A stretch of DNA of 61,600 nt, from assembly GCF_014645795.1 (NCBI RefSeq), contig NZ_BMMK01000004.1:186916-248515 (forward strand), written 5' to 3'. The notes under the pieces are model-generated. The model did no database searches. It saw nothing but the letters and a program-made list of their open reading frames with translations, and was not told where the DNA came from. Below, piece by piece: positions 21,525 through 30,134 of the stretch (position 1 is the first letter of the stretch; every line of letters starts with the position of its first letter). This DNA is from Longimycelium tulufanense (GTDB lineage: Bacteria; Actinomycetota; Actinomycetes; Mycobacteriales; Pseudonocardiaceae). The position numbers and the translations under genes are program-made.

Positions 21525-21543
21525 TTAGGCAAGCCTGACCAAA
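21525..21543 (+). promoter_or_regulatory. IdeR/DtxR iron box upstream of the FhuF-like gene
   Basis: TTAGGCAAGCCTGACCAAA matches the 19-bp IdeR consensus (TWAGGTWAGSCTWACCTWA) at about 15 of 19 positions, with the central AGCCT and both AGG/ACC arms. It lies 71 bp before the GTG of the FhuF-like gene, consistent with Fe2+-dependent repression. Confidence 0.8.
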
Positions 21544-21614
21544 CCCGGGGCACCCGAGTCGGGAAGCGAGGACGTCGTGGCACGCATCGCGACCGCACCC
21601 CAGGGGGTTGCACG

Positions 21615-22487
21615 GTGACGCTTGCGCCGGGTCCCCTGACGCTCCCCTCCGTCGCCGAGCACCCGCTGGCGACAACCTTCTCCAGGCTGGAACCGCTGTC
21701 GCAGTTCATGGAGCTGCGGCTGGGCGCTCCGGGGGAGGGCACAGCGGGCCGGGGCGGTTGGGAGCGATGCGTCGACCTGCTGGCCGACCCGGCCCGGTTG
21801 GACACCTGGCGGGCCCGGCTGGCCGACTGGCTCCGTACCGCGTACGGGCTGGCGGGGGCGCCGGAGCGCACCACGGACGGCTACGTCATGGCGTGGTACC
21901 TGGGCGTTCCCGCCCTGCTCGGGGCGACCTTGTTCCACACCGCGCGGCGGGTGCCCTCGTTGCGGCCGGAGGACCTGGCGTTCCGGCTGGCCGGGGACCG
22001 GCCGCATCCCGACGGGATCGCGCTGCTCGATGGGCGGTTCAGCTGCCTACCCGACGACCCGGCCGCGGACAGCCCGGACAGCACGATGGTGGCCGACGAG
22101 CACGCGTTGGCGGAGCTGCTGCGGGCCCGGTACGTAGGGCATGCGGCGCGGTTCGTGGCCGTGTTCGGCCCGACCACCCGGATCGGGCGGCGGATGCTGT
22201 GGGCCGCGGCCACCGACGCGCTGGACGCGGCGTTGTGGCAGGCCGGGCGGGTCTTCGGCAACGAGGGCGCCGGGGTGGCCGACGCCGCACTGCTGCTGCC
22301 GCCCGATCCGACGCCGCTGACCTCGGGCTCCCGGCTGTACCAGGTGAGCGGGCCGGACGGGCGCAGCGTGTGGACGCGGCGTCGGCAGAGCTGCTGTTTC
22401 CATTTCGCACTGCCCGGGGCCGAGGCATGCGTCACCTGCCCGCGCACCCGGGACGCCGAACGCGCCCGCCGCGCCCTGGAGGGATGA
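21615..22487 (+). CDS. FhuF-like ferric-siderophore reductase (2Fe-2S protein)
   Basis: A 290-aa protein ending in the FhuF C-terminal cysteine motif: RQSCCFHFALPGAEACVTCPR, i.e. CC-x10-C-x2-C, which in FhuF binds an unusual [2Fe-2S] cluster. Such proteins reduce Fe3+ in imported siderophores so that iron is released. The body (residues about 20-240) is helical with DGYVMAWYLGVPALLGA and FGPTTRIGRRMLWAAATDALD. The GTG at 21615 is chosen by homology of the N-terminus; no strong ribosome binding site is seen. The IdeR box 71 bp upstream supports iron-starvation induction and functional pairing with the importer at 24.2-27.2 kb. Confidence 0.85.
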   Translation: MTLAPGPLTLPSVAEHPLATTFSRLEPLSQFMELRLGAPGEGTAGRGGWERCVDLLADPARLDTWRARLADWLRTAYGLAGAPERTTDGYVMAWYLGVPALLGATLFHTARRVPSLRPEDLAFRLAGDRPHPDGIALLDGRFSCLPDDPAADSPDSTMVADEHALAELLRARYVGHAARFVAVFGPTTRIGRRMLWAAATDALDAALWQAGRVFGNEGAGVADAALLLPPDPTPLTSGSRLYQVSGPDGRSVWTRRRQSCCFHFALPGAEACVTCPRTRDAERARRALEG

Positions 22488-22541
22488 GGCCGCATCTGCG
22501 CCGGGGGCTCCCTGTTTGGTTTCTCACCCGTGCCCGATGTC

Positions 22542-23102
22542 TCACCCACGTCGGGTACGCACTGCATCGGTGTAGCGCTCGGTCGTGACGTCAGCGTCGG
22601 TGATACCCAGTTCGGCCAACACGGTGCGCACGACATCAAGTGCTTCGGCAAGCTCGTGCTCCTCGCACACCGGAGTCTCGACTTCGAGGAATGTTTCCTC
22701 GAGTTCCGGAACACGGACCAGGGTCGCGAGCAGTTCGCGGCCGCCGGCCCGGAACACGTGGTTGACGCAGTGCTTCTCGAAGGCGATCAACTCGCGAAGC
22801 CCGAGCCCAACGAGGACCTCACGGAGGACCTCGGCTGAGCCGACCTCGGTCTCGTGTTCCGGCTTGGAATCGCTCGCCCGATCCACCGCCGCGGTCTTGT
22901 AGGTGAGGAGCACATGAGTCCCACCTTGGTTCTCCACCACCCGAACCCGAAGTTCCCGGTCGTCGGCCGATAGCGAGCCATCCGGCCAGTCGAAGTAGGT
23001 GTCGCGATAGACACTCGGCTCACCTGGCGCGCGTTTCTCCAACGTGTCCCGCACCGCCGCCGCGTCCCGCACCCGTGCCTTCAGCTCCGCCTCGATCGCC
23101 AT
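22542..23102 (-). CDS. CYTH-domain protein, class IV adenylate cyclase-like
   Basis: A 186-aa protein starting MAIEAELKARV, which contains the ExExK signature of the CYTH (CyaB/thiamine triphosphatase) superfamily. Further conserved charged residues occur in YRDTYFDWPDG, ELRVRVVEN and LLTYKTAAVD, and in the C-terminal ETPVCEEHEL. The family forms a beta tunnel binding triphosphates; activities are adenylate cyclase, thiamine triphosphatase or inorganic triphosphatase. GGAGG sits 6 nt before this ATG, deciding the start even though the frame is open further upstream. The gene immediately upstream (23113-23572) is a pseudogene. Confidence 0.85.
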   Translation of the reverse strand: MAIEAELKARVRDAAAVRDTLEKRAPGEPSVYRDTYFDWPDGSLSADDRELRVRVVENQGGTHVLLTYKTAAVDRASDSKPEHETEVGSAEVLREVLVGLGLRELIAFEKHCVNHVFRAGGRELLATLVRVPELEETFLEVETPVCEEHELAEALDVVRTVLAELGITDADVTTERYTDAVRTRRG

Positions 23103-23112
23103 GCCGCCTCCG

Positions 23113-23572
23113 TCAAACGACACGCTTCGCAGCAGCACACACTCCATCGACGAACCGCCGGAACCCTCGATGCAGGGCACCGTATGGCGTGGGAGCGATC
23201 TGGTACACCCTGACTCGTGTTCTTCGTGCTCCGCACCGAACGCCGACACGAAGAGCGTGTCATCCAGGCCGATTACTCTCCAGGTTGGCAGCGACGTATA
23301 GAGGTAGACCTCGACCGCGTTGTGTTCGGCCAGCTCACGTAGCCGGGCAATGGCTAGCTCGATGCCGGCGCGGAACGACTTCAGCGATTCCCCCACCTCC
23401 GTCGCTCGATTGGCCGCAGCCTCGAGTCCGGTTCCAGCAGGAGAACTCGCATCTGGCAGCCTCCGCCCAGCACCGCCGGGTGGAGCAGGGAGTCATTGAG
23501 TGCGAGGATACCAAGCCCCCGCACCGCAAGAATTTCGACTGAACGTGCATGTTTCGCGGCGGCCCGAATCTC
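23113..23572 (-). pseudogene. Frameshifted, N-terminally truncated regulator-like gene
   Basis: Three reading frames on the minus strand give consecutive parts of one protein. The first, EIRAAAKHARSVEILAVRG...MRVLLLEPDS, runs from 23572 to about 23426. The second, LEAAANRATEVGESLKSFRAGIEL...LDDTLFVSAF, runs from about 23426 to 23212. The third, VYQIAPTPYGALHRGFRRF...AAAKRVV, ends at the TGA at 23113. Each junction needs one missing base. The architecture matches the C-terminal domain found in many actinobacterial XRE-type and related signalling proteins (I recall it as DUF5919-like, not checked). No HTH or start can be found upstream, so the N-terminus is also lost. The end lies 11 bases before the CYTH start, so the intact gene was probably its operon partner. 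Confidence 0.8.
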
Positions 23573-23708
23573 GGCGGCCCTGGAGGGGTGACTTTCGCGG
23601 TGGCCGGCACGGTCGTTGCCCCAGAGTCCCGCATGGCAGGTCCGGACACCCGGCTGGCGGATATCCGGACCTGCCGTGGGAATTCGCCCGACGCCGTCGA
23701 CCCGTACG

Positions 23709-23903
23709 TCAGAGCAGGCCGCCCCCGCCGCCCAGGCCATTGAGGATGCCCAGGCTATGAATCAGGCTATCCAGGTCGACGGGCACCATGGGGACATCCT
23801 TGAAGAAATGCTGGAAGAGTAGTGGGTCGGCGTGGGCCATGGGCGCGGTGAGCACCAGAGCCGAGCCGACGATCGCCGCGGTGACCAATGTCCTAATGCG
23901 CAT
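23709..23903 (-). CDS. Small secreted protein (64 aa)
   Basis: The ATG at 23903 is preceded by GGGAGG with good spacing. A signal peptide (MRIRTLVTAAIVGSALVLTA, cleavage after AHA) leaves a mature peptide of about 38 residues: DPLLFQHFFKDVPMVPVDL, then a hydrophobic and glycine-rich end (GILNGLGGGGGLL). No Cys and no known family. The Gly-rich hydrophobic end resembles small surface-active or wall-associated peptides, but no function can be assigned. It stands alone between the pseudogene and the importer. Confidence 0.65.
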   Translation of the reverse strand: MRIRTLVTAAIVGSALVLTAPMAHADPLLFQHFFKDVPMVPVDLDSLIHSLGILNGLGGGGGLL

Positions 23904-24175
23904 ACGCGACCTCCCTGCCTTTCCTGCGGGCTGCAGTCACACGATCATTGATCCGAACGGTCGAGCGGTCCATGCCCTGAACGACTGAGAGCTGCTCGGT
24001 CGAGATCGCTGGGAGGGGAAGTTGTCCCGCTGATCACCGGCACGGTGTCCGTCAGGCGCGAGGCCGTTTTCGGCCGCGTTCACAGAGCCCCGGCGGGACA
24101 GGGAGTTCACGGACACCTGGGCGGATGGAGGTTCCGGGGCGGGGCCACGGCGACATGTACGCCGCCCAAGGCGGA

Positions 24176-25021
24176 TCAGGTGCGGTGGCGGGAACCGATG
24201 GGGACGACGAGCGGGGTGCCGGCCACGGGGTCGGGGACGACCCGGGCGTCCAGGTCGAACACGTCGCGCAGCAGCTGCTCGGTCAGTACGTCGCCGGGGG
24301 CGCCTTCGGCGACGATCTTGCCGTCGCGCATCGCGACCAGGCGGTCGGCGTAACGGGCCGCCAGGTTGAGGTCGTGCAAGACCATCACCACGGTCCGCCC
24401 CAACTCGGCGTGCAGTTGCTGCACCAGATCCAGCACATCCACCTGGTGCGCCAGGTCCAGGTACGTCGTCGGCTCGTCGAGCAGCAGCAGGTCGGTGCCC
24501 TGCGCCAAGGCCATCGAGATCCACGCCCGCTGCCGCTGCCCACCGGACAGCTGGTCGAGCGTGCGCTCGGCGAACTCCAGCATCCCGGTCTTGCGCAACG
24601 CCTCGGCCACCGCGGTCTCGTCGTCGGACGACCACTGCCGGTACCAGCGCTGGTGCGGATGCCGGCCTCGCGCCACCAGGTCAGCCACGGTCAGGCCCTC
24701 CGGCGCCTGCGGCGCCTGCGGCAGCACACCGAGGATCCGCGCCACCTCCTTGGTGGACATGCGGTCGATTCGCTTGCCGTCCAGCAACACCTGGCCACCC
24801 TGCGGGCCGAGCAGCCGGCCCAACGCGCGCAGCAAGGTGGACTTGCCACAGCCGTTGGGCCCGATCACCGCGGTGACGGTGCCGTCGAGGACGTCCAGGT
24901 CCAGCCCGTCGACGACCACGTTCTCGCCGTAGGCCAGCCGTAGCGCCTCGGCGCGCAGCCGCGCTTCGTCCGAGCCGGACCGCACGATCCCACCGGAGTT
25001 GACTGCGGACACAGCGGTCAT
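24176..25021 (-). CDS. Ferric-siderophore ABC transporter ATPase
   Basis: A 281-aa FecE/FepC-type ATPase energising siderophore or heme import. It has the Walker A GPNGCGKSTLL, the Q-loop LPQAPQAP, the signature LSGGQRQRAW, the Walker B LLLLDEPTTYLD and the H-loop VLHDLNLA. The start at 25021 overlaps the upstream permease stop by 4 nt (ATGA). It is the last gene of a three-gene importer operon controlled by the IdeR box at 27261-27279. No solute-binding protein gene is nearby, so the binding lipoprotein must be encoded elsewhere. Confidence 0.95.
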   Translation of the reverse strand: MTAVSAVNSGGIVRSGSDEARLRAEALRLAYGENVVVDGLDLDVLDGTVTAVIGPNGCGKSTLLRALGRLLGPQGGQVLLDGKRIDRMSTKEVARILGVLPQAPQAPEGLTVADLVARGRHPHQRWYRQWSSDDETAVAEALRKTGMLEFAERTLDQLSGGQRQRAWISMALAQGTDLLLLDEPTTYLDLAHQVDVLDLVQQLHAELGRTVVMVLHDLNLAARYADRLVAMRDGKIVAEGAPGDVLTEQLLRDVFDLDARVVPDPVAGTPLVVPIGSRHRT

Positions 25022-26133
25022 GCGCGGACCTCCCGGTAGCGCCGGGCCAACAGGTACATGAGGTAGGGGGCGCCGAGGACGGCGGTGACGACACCCACGG
25101 GCAACTCGGCACCACCGAACGCGGTGCGGGCGAGCAGGTCGGCCGTCACGGTGAGCAACGCGCCGAGCACGGCCGAGACGATCAGTGGTGGCTGTGCGGT
25201 CCGGCACAACCGCATCGCGATCTGTGGGATCGCCAGCGCGACGAACACCACGGGCCCGGCCGCGGCGGTGGCCACCCCGGCCAGCCCGACCGCGGAGACG
25301 AGCAGCAACGCCCGGGCCGGCGTGACCCGAACCCCGATCCCGCGCGCGGTGTCGTCGCCGAACTGCAGGGCACCGAGCACCCGGGACCCGATCAGCGCGG
25401 GGGGAACCAGCACCAGCAGCGCGAGGGCCACCGGCTGGACGTGTTCCCACCCGCGGCCACTGAGGCTTCCGGTCAGCCAGATCATGGCTCGCCCGGCGTC
25501 GGTGACGTCGCCGAGGGTGAGCAGCCAGAAGGTCACGCTGAGCAGCAACCAGTGCGTGGCGATGCCGACCAGGACGAGGCGGTAGCTCTCGATTCCCCGT
25601 TTCCAGGCGAGCAGGGTGACGGCCACAGCGGTACCGAACGCCCCGAGCAAGCCGGCGACCGGTACGCCGATGTCGGCCAGCGGACCGCTCAGCGCGCCGT
25701 AGGAGCCGCCGACGACGATGACGCTCACAGCCGCGACGCTCGCTCCCGCGGTGATGCCGACGATGTCGGGAGTCGCCAGCGGGTTGCGGGTGATCGACTG
25801 GGTGATCGCTCCCGCCAGCGCCAGCGCGGCACCAACGAGCACGCCGGTGAGGGATCGGGGCAGCCGGAGGTCCAGCACGATGAACTGCTGCGCGCGGGTA
25901 CCGCCGCCGGCAAGGACCTGAAGTACCTCGCCGACGCTGATCGGAAAGTCGCCGCGGCCGATGTTGACGGCCATCACCAGCACCAGCAGGGCGAGACCGA
26001 CCACGGCGACGGCCAGCATGCGCAGCCGGAGCACCCAGGAGGCGCCCGCGAGCCGCACGGCTGGCCGCCCGGGAACGCGAACCTGCTCCGCGACGGACGG
26101 TGACGGGGTTTGCGTGGTCGGCTCGGTGGTCAC
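25018..26133 (-). CDS. Ferric-siderophore ABC transporter permease 2 (FecCD family)
   Basis: A 371-aa integral membrane protein with about ten hydrophobic helices. The FecCD signature is LRLPRSLTGVLVGAALALAGA, the coupling region is ITRNPLATPDIVGITAGAS, and ELPVGVVTAVLGAPYLMYLL lies near the C-terminus. An N-terminal cytoplasmic leader of about 40 residues is Thr/Pro-rich. The GTG at 26133 overlaps the first permease stop (GTGA), so all three importer genes are translationally coupled. It forms a heterodimeric channel with the neighbouring permease. Confidence 0.94.
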   Translation of the reverse strand: MTTEPTTQTPSPSVAEQVRVPGRPAVRLAGASWVLRLRMLAVAVVGLALLVLVMAVNIGRGDFPISVGEVLQVLAGGGTRAQQFIVLDLRLPRSLTGVLVGAALALAGAITQSITRNPLATPDIVGITAGASVAAVSVIVVGGSYGALSGPLADIGVPVAGLLGAFGTAVAVTLLAWKRGIESYRLVLVGIATHWLLLSVTFWLLTLGDVTDAGRAMIWLTGSLSGRGWEHVQPVALALLVLVPPALIGSRVLGALQFGDDTARGIGVRVTPARALLLVSAVGLAGVATAAAGPVVFVALAIPQIAMRLCRTAQPPLIVSAVLGALLTVTADLLARTAFGGAELPVGVVTAVLGAPYLMYLLARRYREVRA

Positions 26134-27224
26134 AACCGCACCAACTTCCGGCGCCGCACCATGACGATGAAGAACGGCACACCGACAACGGCGAGCATGA
26201 TCCCCACCTGGAGTTCGCCGGGTCGCGCCACGACCCGGCCGGCCACGTCGGCGAGCAGCAGCAGGGTGGCGCCGAGCAGCCCGGAGTACGGCAGGATCCA
26301 CCGGTAGTCGGCGCCGACGACGAGGCGCGCCACGTGCGGCACGACGAGGCCGATGAAGCCGATCGGTCCGCACACCGCCACGGTGGCCCCGGTGAGCAGT
26401 GTGATCGCGGCGATACCCAGGCCGCGGGTGAGCCCCACCCGGTGTCCCAGCGACCGGGCCACGTCCTCGCCCAGCGCCAGGGCGTTCATGCCGGGCGCGT
26501 TCGCCAGGGCCACGACGAGGCCGACGACCAGGAACGGCAGCACCTGCACCACGAGGTCGGGGTCACGCCCGGCGATCGCACCGACCTTCCAGAACCGGTA
26601 GACGTCCAGGGCCTGCGAGTCCAGCAACACCACGACCGCGGTGAGGGCGTAGAGCAGGTTGCTCATGGCGGCGCCGGCGAGGGCGAGCGTGACCGGGGTG
26701 GGCCCGCCGCGTCCCACGGAGCCGAGCAGGAACACGCCGACGCTGGCCAGCAACGCGCCGACGAAGCCGAACCAGACGTAGCCGTAGAGGCTGGTGACGC
26801 CGAGCGCGTAGATGCCGAGCACCACGGTGAAGGCGGCGCCGTAGGTGACGCCGAGCAGGCCGGGATCGGCCAGCGGGTTGCGGGTGTGGCCCTGCATCAG
26901 GGCGCCGGCGACACCGAGTGCGATACCGGCGACCAGGCCGAGCAGCGTGCGCGGGAGGCGGAGCGAGCGGACGACCACGTCGTCCTCGGTGCCGGTGGGC
27001 TGGAACAGGGCGTGCCAGACGTTGTCGAGCGGGATCTGTTTGGCGCCGACGGCCACACTCAGCAGACAGGCGACCACGAGCAGGGCCAGCACCGCCGCCA
27101 GGCCGAGGAGCCGGCGTCGCCGGCGGGCCGCCATCGCCCGCACGTCGCCGGCCCGGGTGACATTGGTCGCCGGGGCGGCTGCGCCCTGCGGGGTGGGGGA
27201 CGGGTCGATCACGTGCCCGCGCAC
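26130..27224 (-). CDS. Ferric-siderophore ABC transporter permease 1 (FecCD family)
   Basis: A 364-aa FecCD permease and first gene of the importer operon. After a charged leader (residues 1-40), helices begin LLGLAAVLALLVVACLLSV. The family signatures are LRLPRTLLGLVAGIALGVAGALMQG and [18 protein letters not shown], and the C-terminal LQVGIMLAVVGVPFFIVMV completes the fold. The GTG at 27224 follows GGGAGGGGAG, a clear ribosome binding site. An IdeR box 37 bp upstream indicates repression by iron. Gene order permease-permease-ATPase is typical; the missing substrate-binding protein is notable. Confidence 0.94.
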   Translation of the reverse strand: MRGHVIDPSPTPQGAAAPATNVTRAGDVRAMAARRRRRLLGLAAVLALLVVACLLSVAVGAKQIPLDNVWHALFQPTGTEDDVVVRSLRLPRTLLGLVAGIALGVAGALMQGHTRNPLADPGLLGVTYGAAFTVVLGIYALGVTSLYGYVWFGFVGALLASVGVFLLGSVGRGGPTPVTLALAGAAMSNLLYALTAVVVLLDSQALDVYRFWKVGAIAGRDPDLVVQVLPFLVVGLVVALANAPGMNALALGEDVARSLGHRVGLTRGLGIAAITLLTGATVAVCGPIGFIGLVVPHVARLVVGADYRWILPYSGLLGATLLLLADVAGRVVARPGELQVGIMLAVVGVPFFIVMVRRRKLVRL

Positions 27225-27260
27225 CGGACTCTCCCCTCCCGCACGACCAGCCTCCTCGGT

Positions 27261-27279
27261 TTAGGTTAGGCGCACCTAA
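27261..27279 (-). promoter_or_regulatory. IdeR/DtxR iron box upstream of the siderophore importer
   Basis: TTAGGTTAGGCGCACCTAA matches the IdeR consensus at about 17 of 19 positions. A weaker second half-site (GGTAAGCCTAA) overlaps 27289-27299, allowing binding of more than one dimer. It should give strong iron-dependent repression of the importer operon. Confidence 0.88.
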
Positions 27280-28099
27280 TCAGCGCCGGGTAAGCCTAAT
27301 GGACCAGAGTCGCCCACCAATGCGGACGAGAGGCCCGCCGAGGGTGACGCAGTTGATCGCTTCAAGCGAAGAGTTCACCGCGTCGGGTTGTCGATCCAGC
27401 CCCTCGGTCGTGCTCGTGGTGAGAGGACTCCTGCTGGTCGGCCGCTGCGTCGGCAGCGGGCGAAGTCGGTCGTCGGACCTGCCAGGACATGACAGGACCA
27501 GGACAGATTCTGATCCGGCGGGCACCGCGGCTCGCCCGCTCCCCGACATCCCCGTGGCGAACGTCACCACCCGGGCACGCGGCGACGATGGCGTGATCGT
27601 TTCAGGACAGTCCGCCGACGAGAAAGATTGCGGCCCCGTAACAACGACAGCCCGAGCCCGCCGCCACGAGTTGCGCTCGCTTCGGTCAAGGGGAAGAAGT
27701 GGCTGCTCGTCGCGTCTCCGGGTGACTTGGCTCCCTATCGAGTAACCCCGGACCGGTTCGCTCGTTAAAGCACGGTACGCGGTGAAGATGGACAGGTTTA
27801 CCCACCAGTGGGGGTCGAGTCGGAACTCCAACGCGTTCGCATGGCCGCGCCGGGCACCACCCATGCGGCCGAATCAAACCCGCGTCGCCGACGGGAAGCG
27901 AGAAACCCCGGAACGTCTCGGCGACGTGAACGGTTCACCGAAGCACTTGTGAGATGAACCGGGATCGGCTGCCGGAGATAGCGGCACATCTGGTCGAGGT
28001 ATGCCCGCTACCAGGAGATTTGGCCGTTCCGGCCAACAACTAGCGATAAGATTTGCACCACTTGCCCGGCTCGCGCGACGGCCGAACGTGCGCGGACGT
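27280..28099. other. Gene-poor spacer between the siderophore operon and lsr2
   Basis: About 820 bp of lower GC content with no convincing gene. A plus-strand frame (27682-27768) reads SVKGKKWLLVASPGDLAPYR and stops at TAA with good codon bias, but has no start or relatives I recognise; it may be the tail of a lost gene. The overlapping 148- and 194-codon frames on the two strands look like noise. Confidence 0.4.
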
Positions 28100-28450
28100 T
28101 CAGTTCTCGTTGTGGTAGGCGTCGAGCACGTCCGCCGGGATGCGGCCACGGTCGGAGACCTTCATCCCACGCTTGCGGGCCCACTCCCGAATGGCCTGGT
28201 TCTGCTCGCGGTCGGCGGCGGCCGGACGGGCGGGGCGGCCCGGGCGACCGGTACCACGCCCGCGCTTGGCACGGCCACCGGCACGCCGGGCACTGTCAAT
28301 GAAGTCCCCGAGCGCGTCCCGCAACTTGGCCGCGTTCTTCTCGGAGAGGTCGATCTGGTACGTCACGCCGTCCAGCGCGAACTCCACGGACTCCGAAGCC
28401 TCCGTGCCGTCGATGTCGTCGACGAGCTGAACGGTGACCTTCTGCGCCAT
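28100..28450 (-). CDS. lsr2: Lsr2 nucleoid-associated xenogeneic silencer
   Basis: A 116-aa H-NS functional analogue that bridges DNA and silences AT-rich, often foreign genes. The N-terminal oligomerisation domain begins [18 protein letters not shown] and contains the conserved [18 protein letters not shown] basic linker follows ([15 protein letters not shown]), where the AT-hook-like RGR is in the C-terminal domain ([18 protein letters not shown]). GGGAGG precedes the ATG. It lies downstream of lysS on the same strand with a 127-bp gap, as in mycobacteria. Confidence 0.97.
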   Translation of the reverse strand: MAQKVTVQLVDDIDGTEASESVEFALDGVTYQIDLSEKNAAKLRDALGDFIDSARRAGGRAKRGRGTGRPGRPARPAAADREQNQAIREWARKRGMKVSDRGRIPADVLDAYHNEN

Positions 28451-28577
28451 AGGTCATCCTCCCTGGATTGGAAAGGGCGGAGCGGAAAACCCGACCGCCA
28501 GTGGCCCTACAAAGACTTGGCCAATGCAGCGCAAGTTGTAGCGCCTCTGGGAGAATAATGCAACAGCCCGGCACCAC

Positions 28578-30089
28578 TCATTCCGGGCGGACGAGCGGGA
28601 ACAGGATGGTCTCCCGGATACCCAGACCCGTCAGCGCCATCAGCAACCGGTCGATACCCATTCCCACACCACCGCTCGGTGGCATTCCGTACTCGAGTGC
28701 TCGCAGGAAGTCCTCGTCGAGCTGCATCGCCTCATCGTCACCGGCGGCGGCCAGCAGCGACTGCGCCTGCAGCCGCTCCCGCTCCACCACCGGGTCGACC
28801 AGCTCGGAATAGCCGGTGGCCAGCTCGAACCCGCGCACGTAGAGGTCCCATTTCTCGGCAACCCCGGGCTGGCTGCGGTGCTGGCGGGTGAGCGGGGAGG
28901 TCTCCACCGGGAAGTCGCGCACGAAGGTGGGCGCGACCAGGTGGGCGCCCACCAGGTGCTCCCACAGCTCCTCCACGAGCTTGCCGTGGCCCAGCTTGGG
29001 ATCCACCTCCAGGCCGCGGCCGTCCGCGTGCTTGCGCAGGATCTCGGCGGGCGTCTCCGGGGTGATCTCCTCGCCCAGTGCCTCCGACAGGGAGCCGTAC
29101 ATGGTCAGCGTCGTCCACTCGCCGGACAGGTCGTACTCACTGCCGTCCGCCCAGGTGACGACCTGGGTGCCGAAGACGGTGTCCGCCGCCTCCTGGACGA
29201 GCTGCCGGGTCAGCACCGCCATCGAGTCGTAGTTGCCGTACGCCTCGTAGAACTCCAGCATCGCGAACTCCGGCGAGTGCGTGGAGTCGCTGCCCTCGTT
29301 GCGGAAGTTGCGGTTGATTTCGAAGACCCGGTCGATCCCGCCCACCACGCACCGCTTCAGGTACAGCTCGGGCGCGATGCGCAGGTACAGGTCGATGTCG
29401 AAGGCGTTGGAGTGCGTGGTGAACGGGCGAGCCGCGGCGCCGCCGTGCAGCGTCTGCAGCATCGGCGTCTCGACCTCGACGTATCCGCGGCGGTGGAAGG
29501 AGTCGCGCAGCGAGCGCAGCACGCCGGCACGCATGCGCACGGTGTCCCTGGCCTGCTTGCGCAGGATCAGGTCGACGTAGCGCTGGCGGACCCGGGTCTC
29601 CTCGGCGAGCTCCTTGTGCGCGACCGGCAGCGGGCGTAGCGCCTTCGACGCCATCCGCCACTCGTCGACCAGGACCGAGAGCTCGCCGCGGCGCGAGGTG
29701 ATGACCTCGCCGTGCACGAACACGTGGTCGCCGAGATCGACGTCGGCCTTCCAGTCGGCCAGTCGCTCGGCGCCCACCTTGTCCAGGCTGAGCATGGCCT
29801 GCAGCTCGGTGCCGTCGCCGTCGCGGAGGGTGGCGAAGCAGAGCTTTCCGGTGTTGCGGACGAACATGACGCGACCGGCCACGCCGACGATGTCGCCGGT
29901 GGCGGTGTCCGATGGCAGGTCGGGGTGGGCGTCGCGGACCTCGCGCAGGGTGTGGGTGCGCGGCAGCTCGACCGGATACGGATCGTGGCCGGTGGCCAGC
30001 AGGCGCTCCCGCTTCTGCCGACGCACCCGCATCTGCTCCGGGAGGTCGTCGCCGCTGGTCACGGGGTTCTGCTGGGGCTGCTCAGTCAC
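28578..30089 (-). CDS. lysS: Lysine-tRNA ligase, class II
   Basis: A 503-aa class IIb synthetase. The N-terminal OB-fold anticodon-binding domain ([20 protein letters not shown]) is followed by the catalytic core with motif 2 ([20 protein letters not shown]) and motif 3 ([13 protein letters not shown]). The GTG at 30089 ([16 protein letters not shown]) is the first plausible start; a long in-frame extension upstream is unrelated and antisense to the methyltransferase gene. The gene is divergent from that methyltransferase with only 45 bp between starts. Position next to lsr2 is conserved. Confidence 0.96.
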   Translation of the reverse strand: MTEQPQQNPVTSGDDLPEQMRVRRQKRERLLATGHDPYPVELPRTHTLREVRDAHPDLPSDTATGDIVGVAGRVMFVRNTGKLCFATLRDGDGTELQAMLSLDKVGAERLADWKADVDLGDHVFVHGEVITSRRGELSVLVDEWRMASKALRPLPVAHKELAEETRVRQRYVDLILRKQARDTVRMRAGVLRSLRDSFHRRGYVEVETPMLQTLHGGAAARPFTTHSNAFDIDLYLRIAPELYLKRCVVGGIDRVFEINRNFRNEGSDSTHSPEFAMLEFYEAYGNYDSMAVLTRQLVQEAADTVFGTQVVTWADGSEYDLSGEWTTLTMYGSLSEALGEEITPETPAEILRKHADGRGLEVDPKLGHGKLVEELWEHLVGAHLVAPTFVRDFPVETSPLTRQHRSQPGVAEKWDLYVRGFELATGYSELVDPVVERERLQAQSLLAAAGDDEAMQLDEDFLRALEYGMPPSGGVGMGIDRLLMALTGLGIRETILFPLVRPE

Positions 30090-30134
30090 GGCTTCCAAGG
30101 GTACGGAACGGCGGTCGTCCGCTAACGTCGGGTC

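Noticed and set aside
22542-23396. A fused protein joining the unknown domain to CYTH in one frame
   Set aside because: The upstream part is better explained as the middle of a frameshifted gene whose true end, in another frame, is a TGA at 23113; CYTH has its own GGAGG and ATG at 23102.
27280-27864. A 194-codon minus-strand frame and an overlapping 148-codon plus-strand frame
   Set aside because: They overlap each other, lack ribosome binding sites and have no recognisable domain; the minus frame would also cover the IdeR-controlled promoter region edge.
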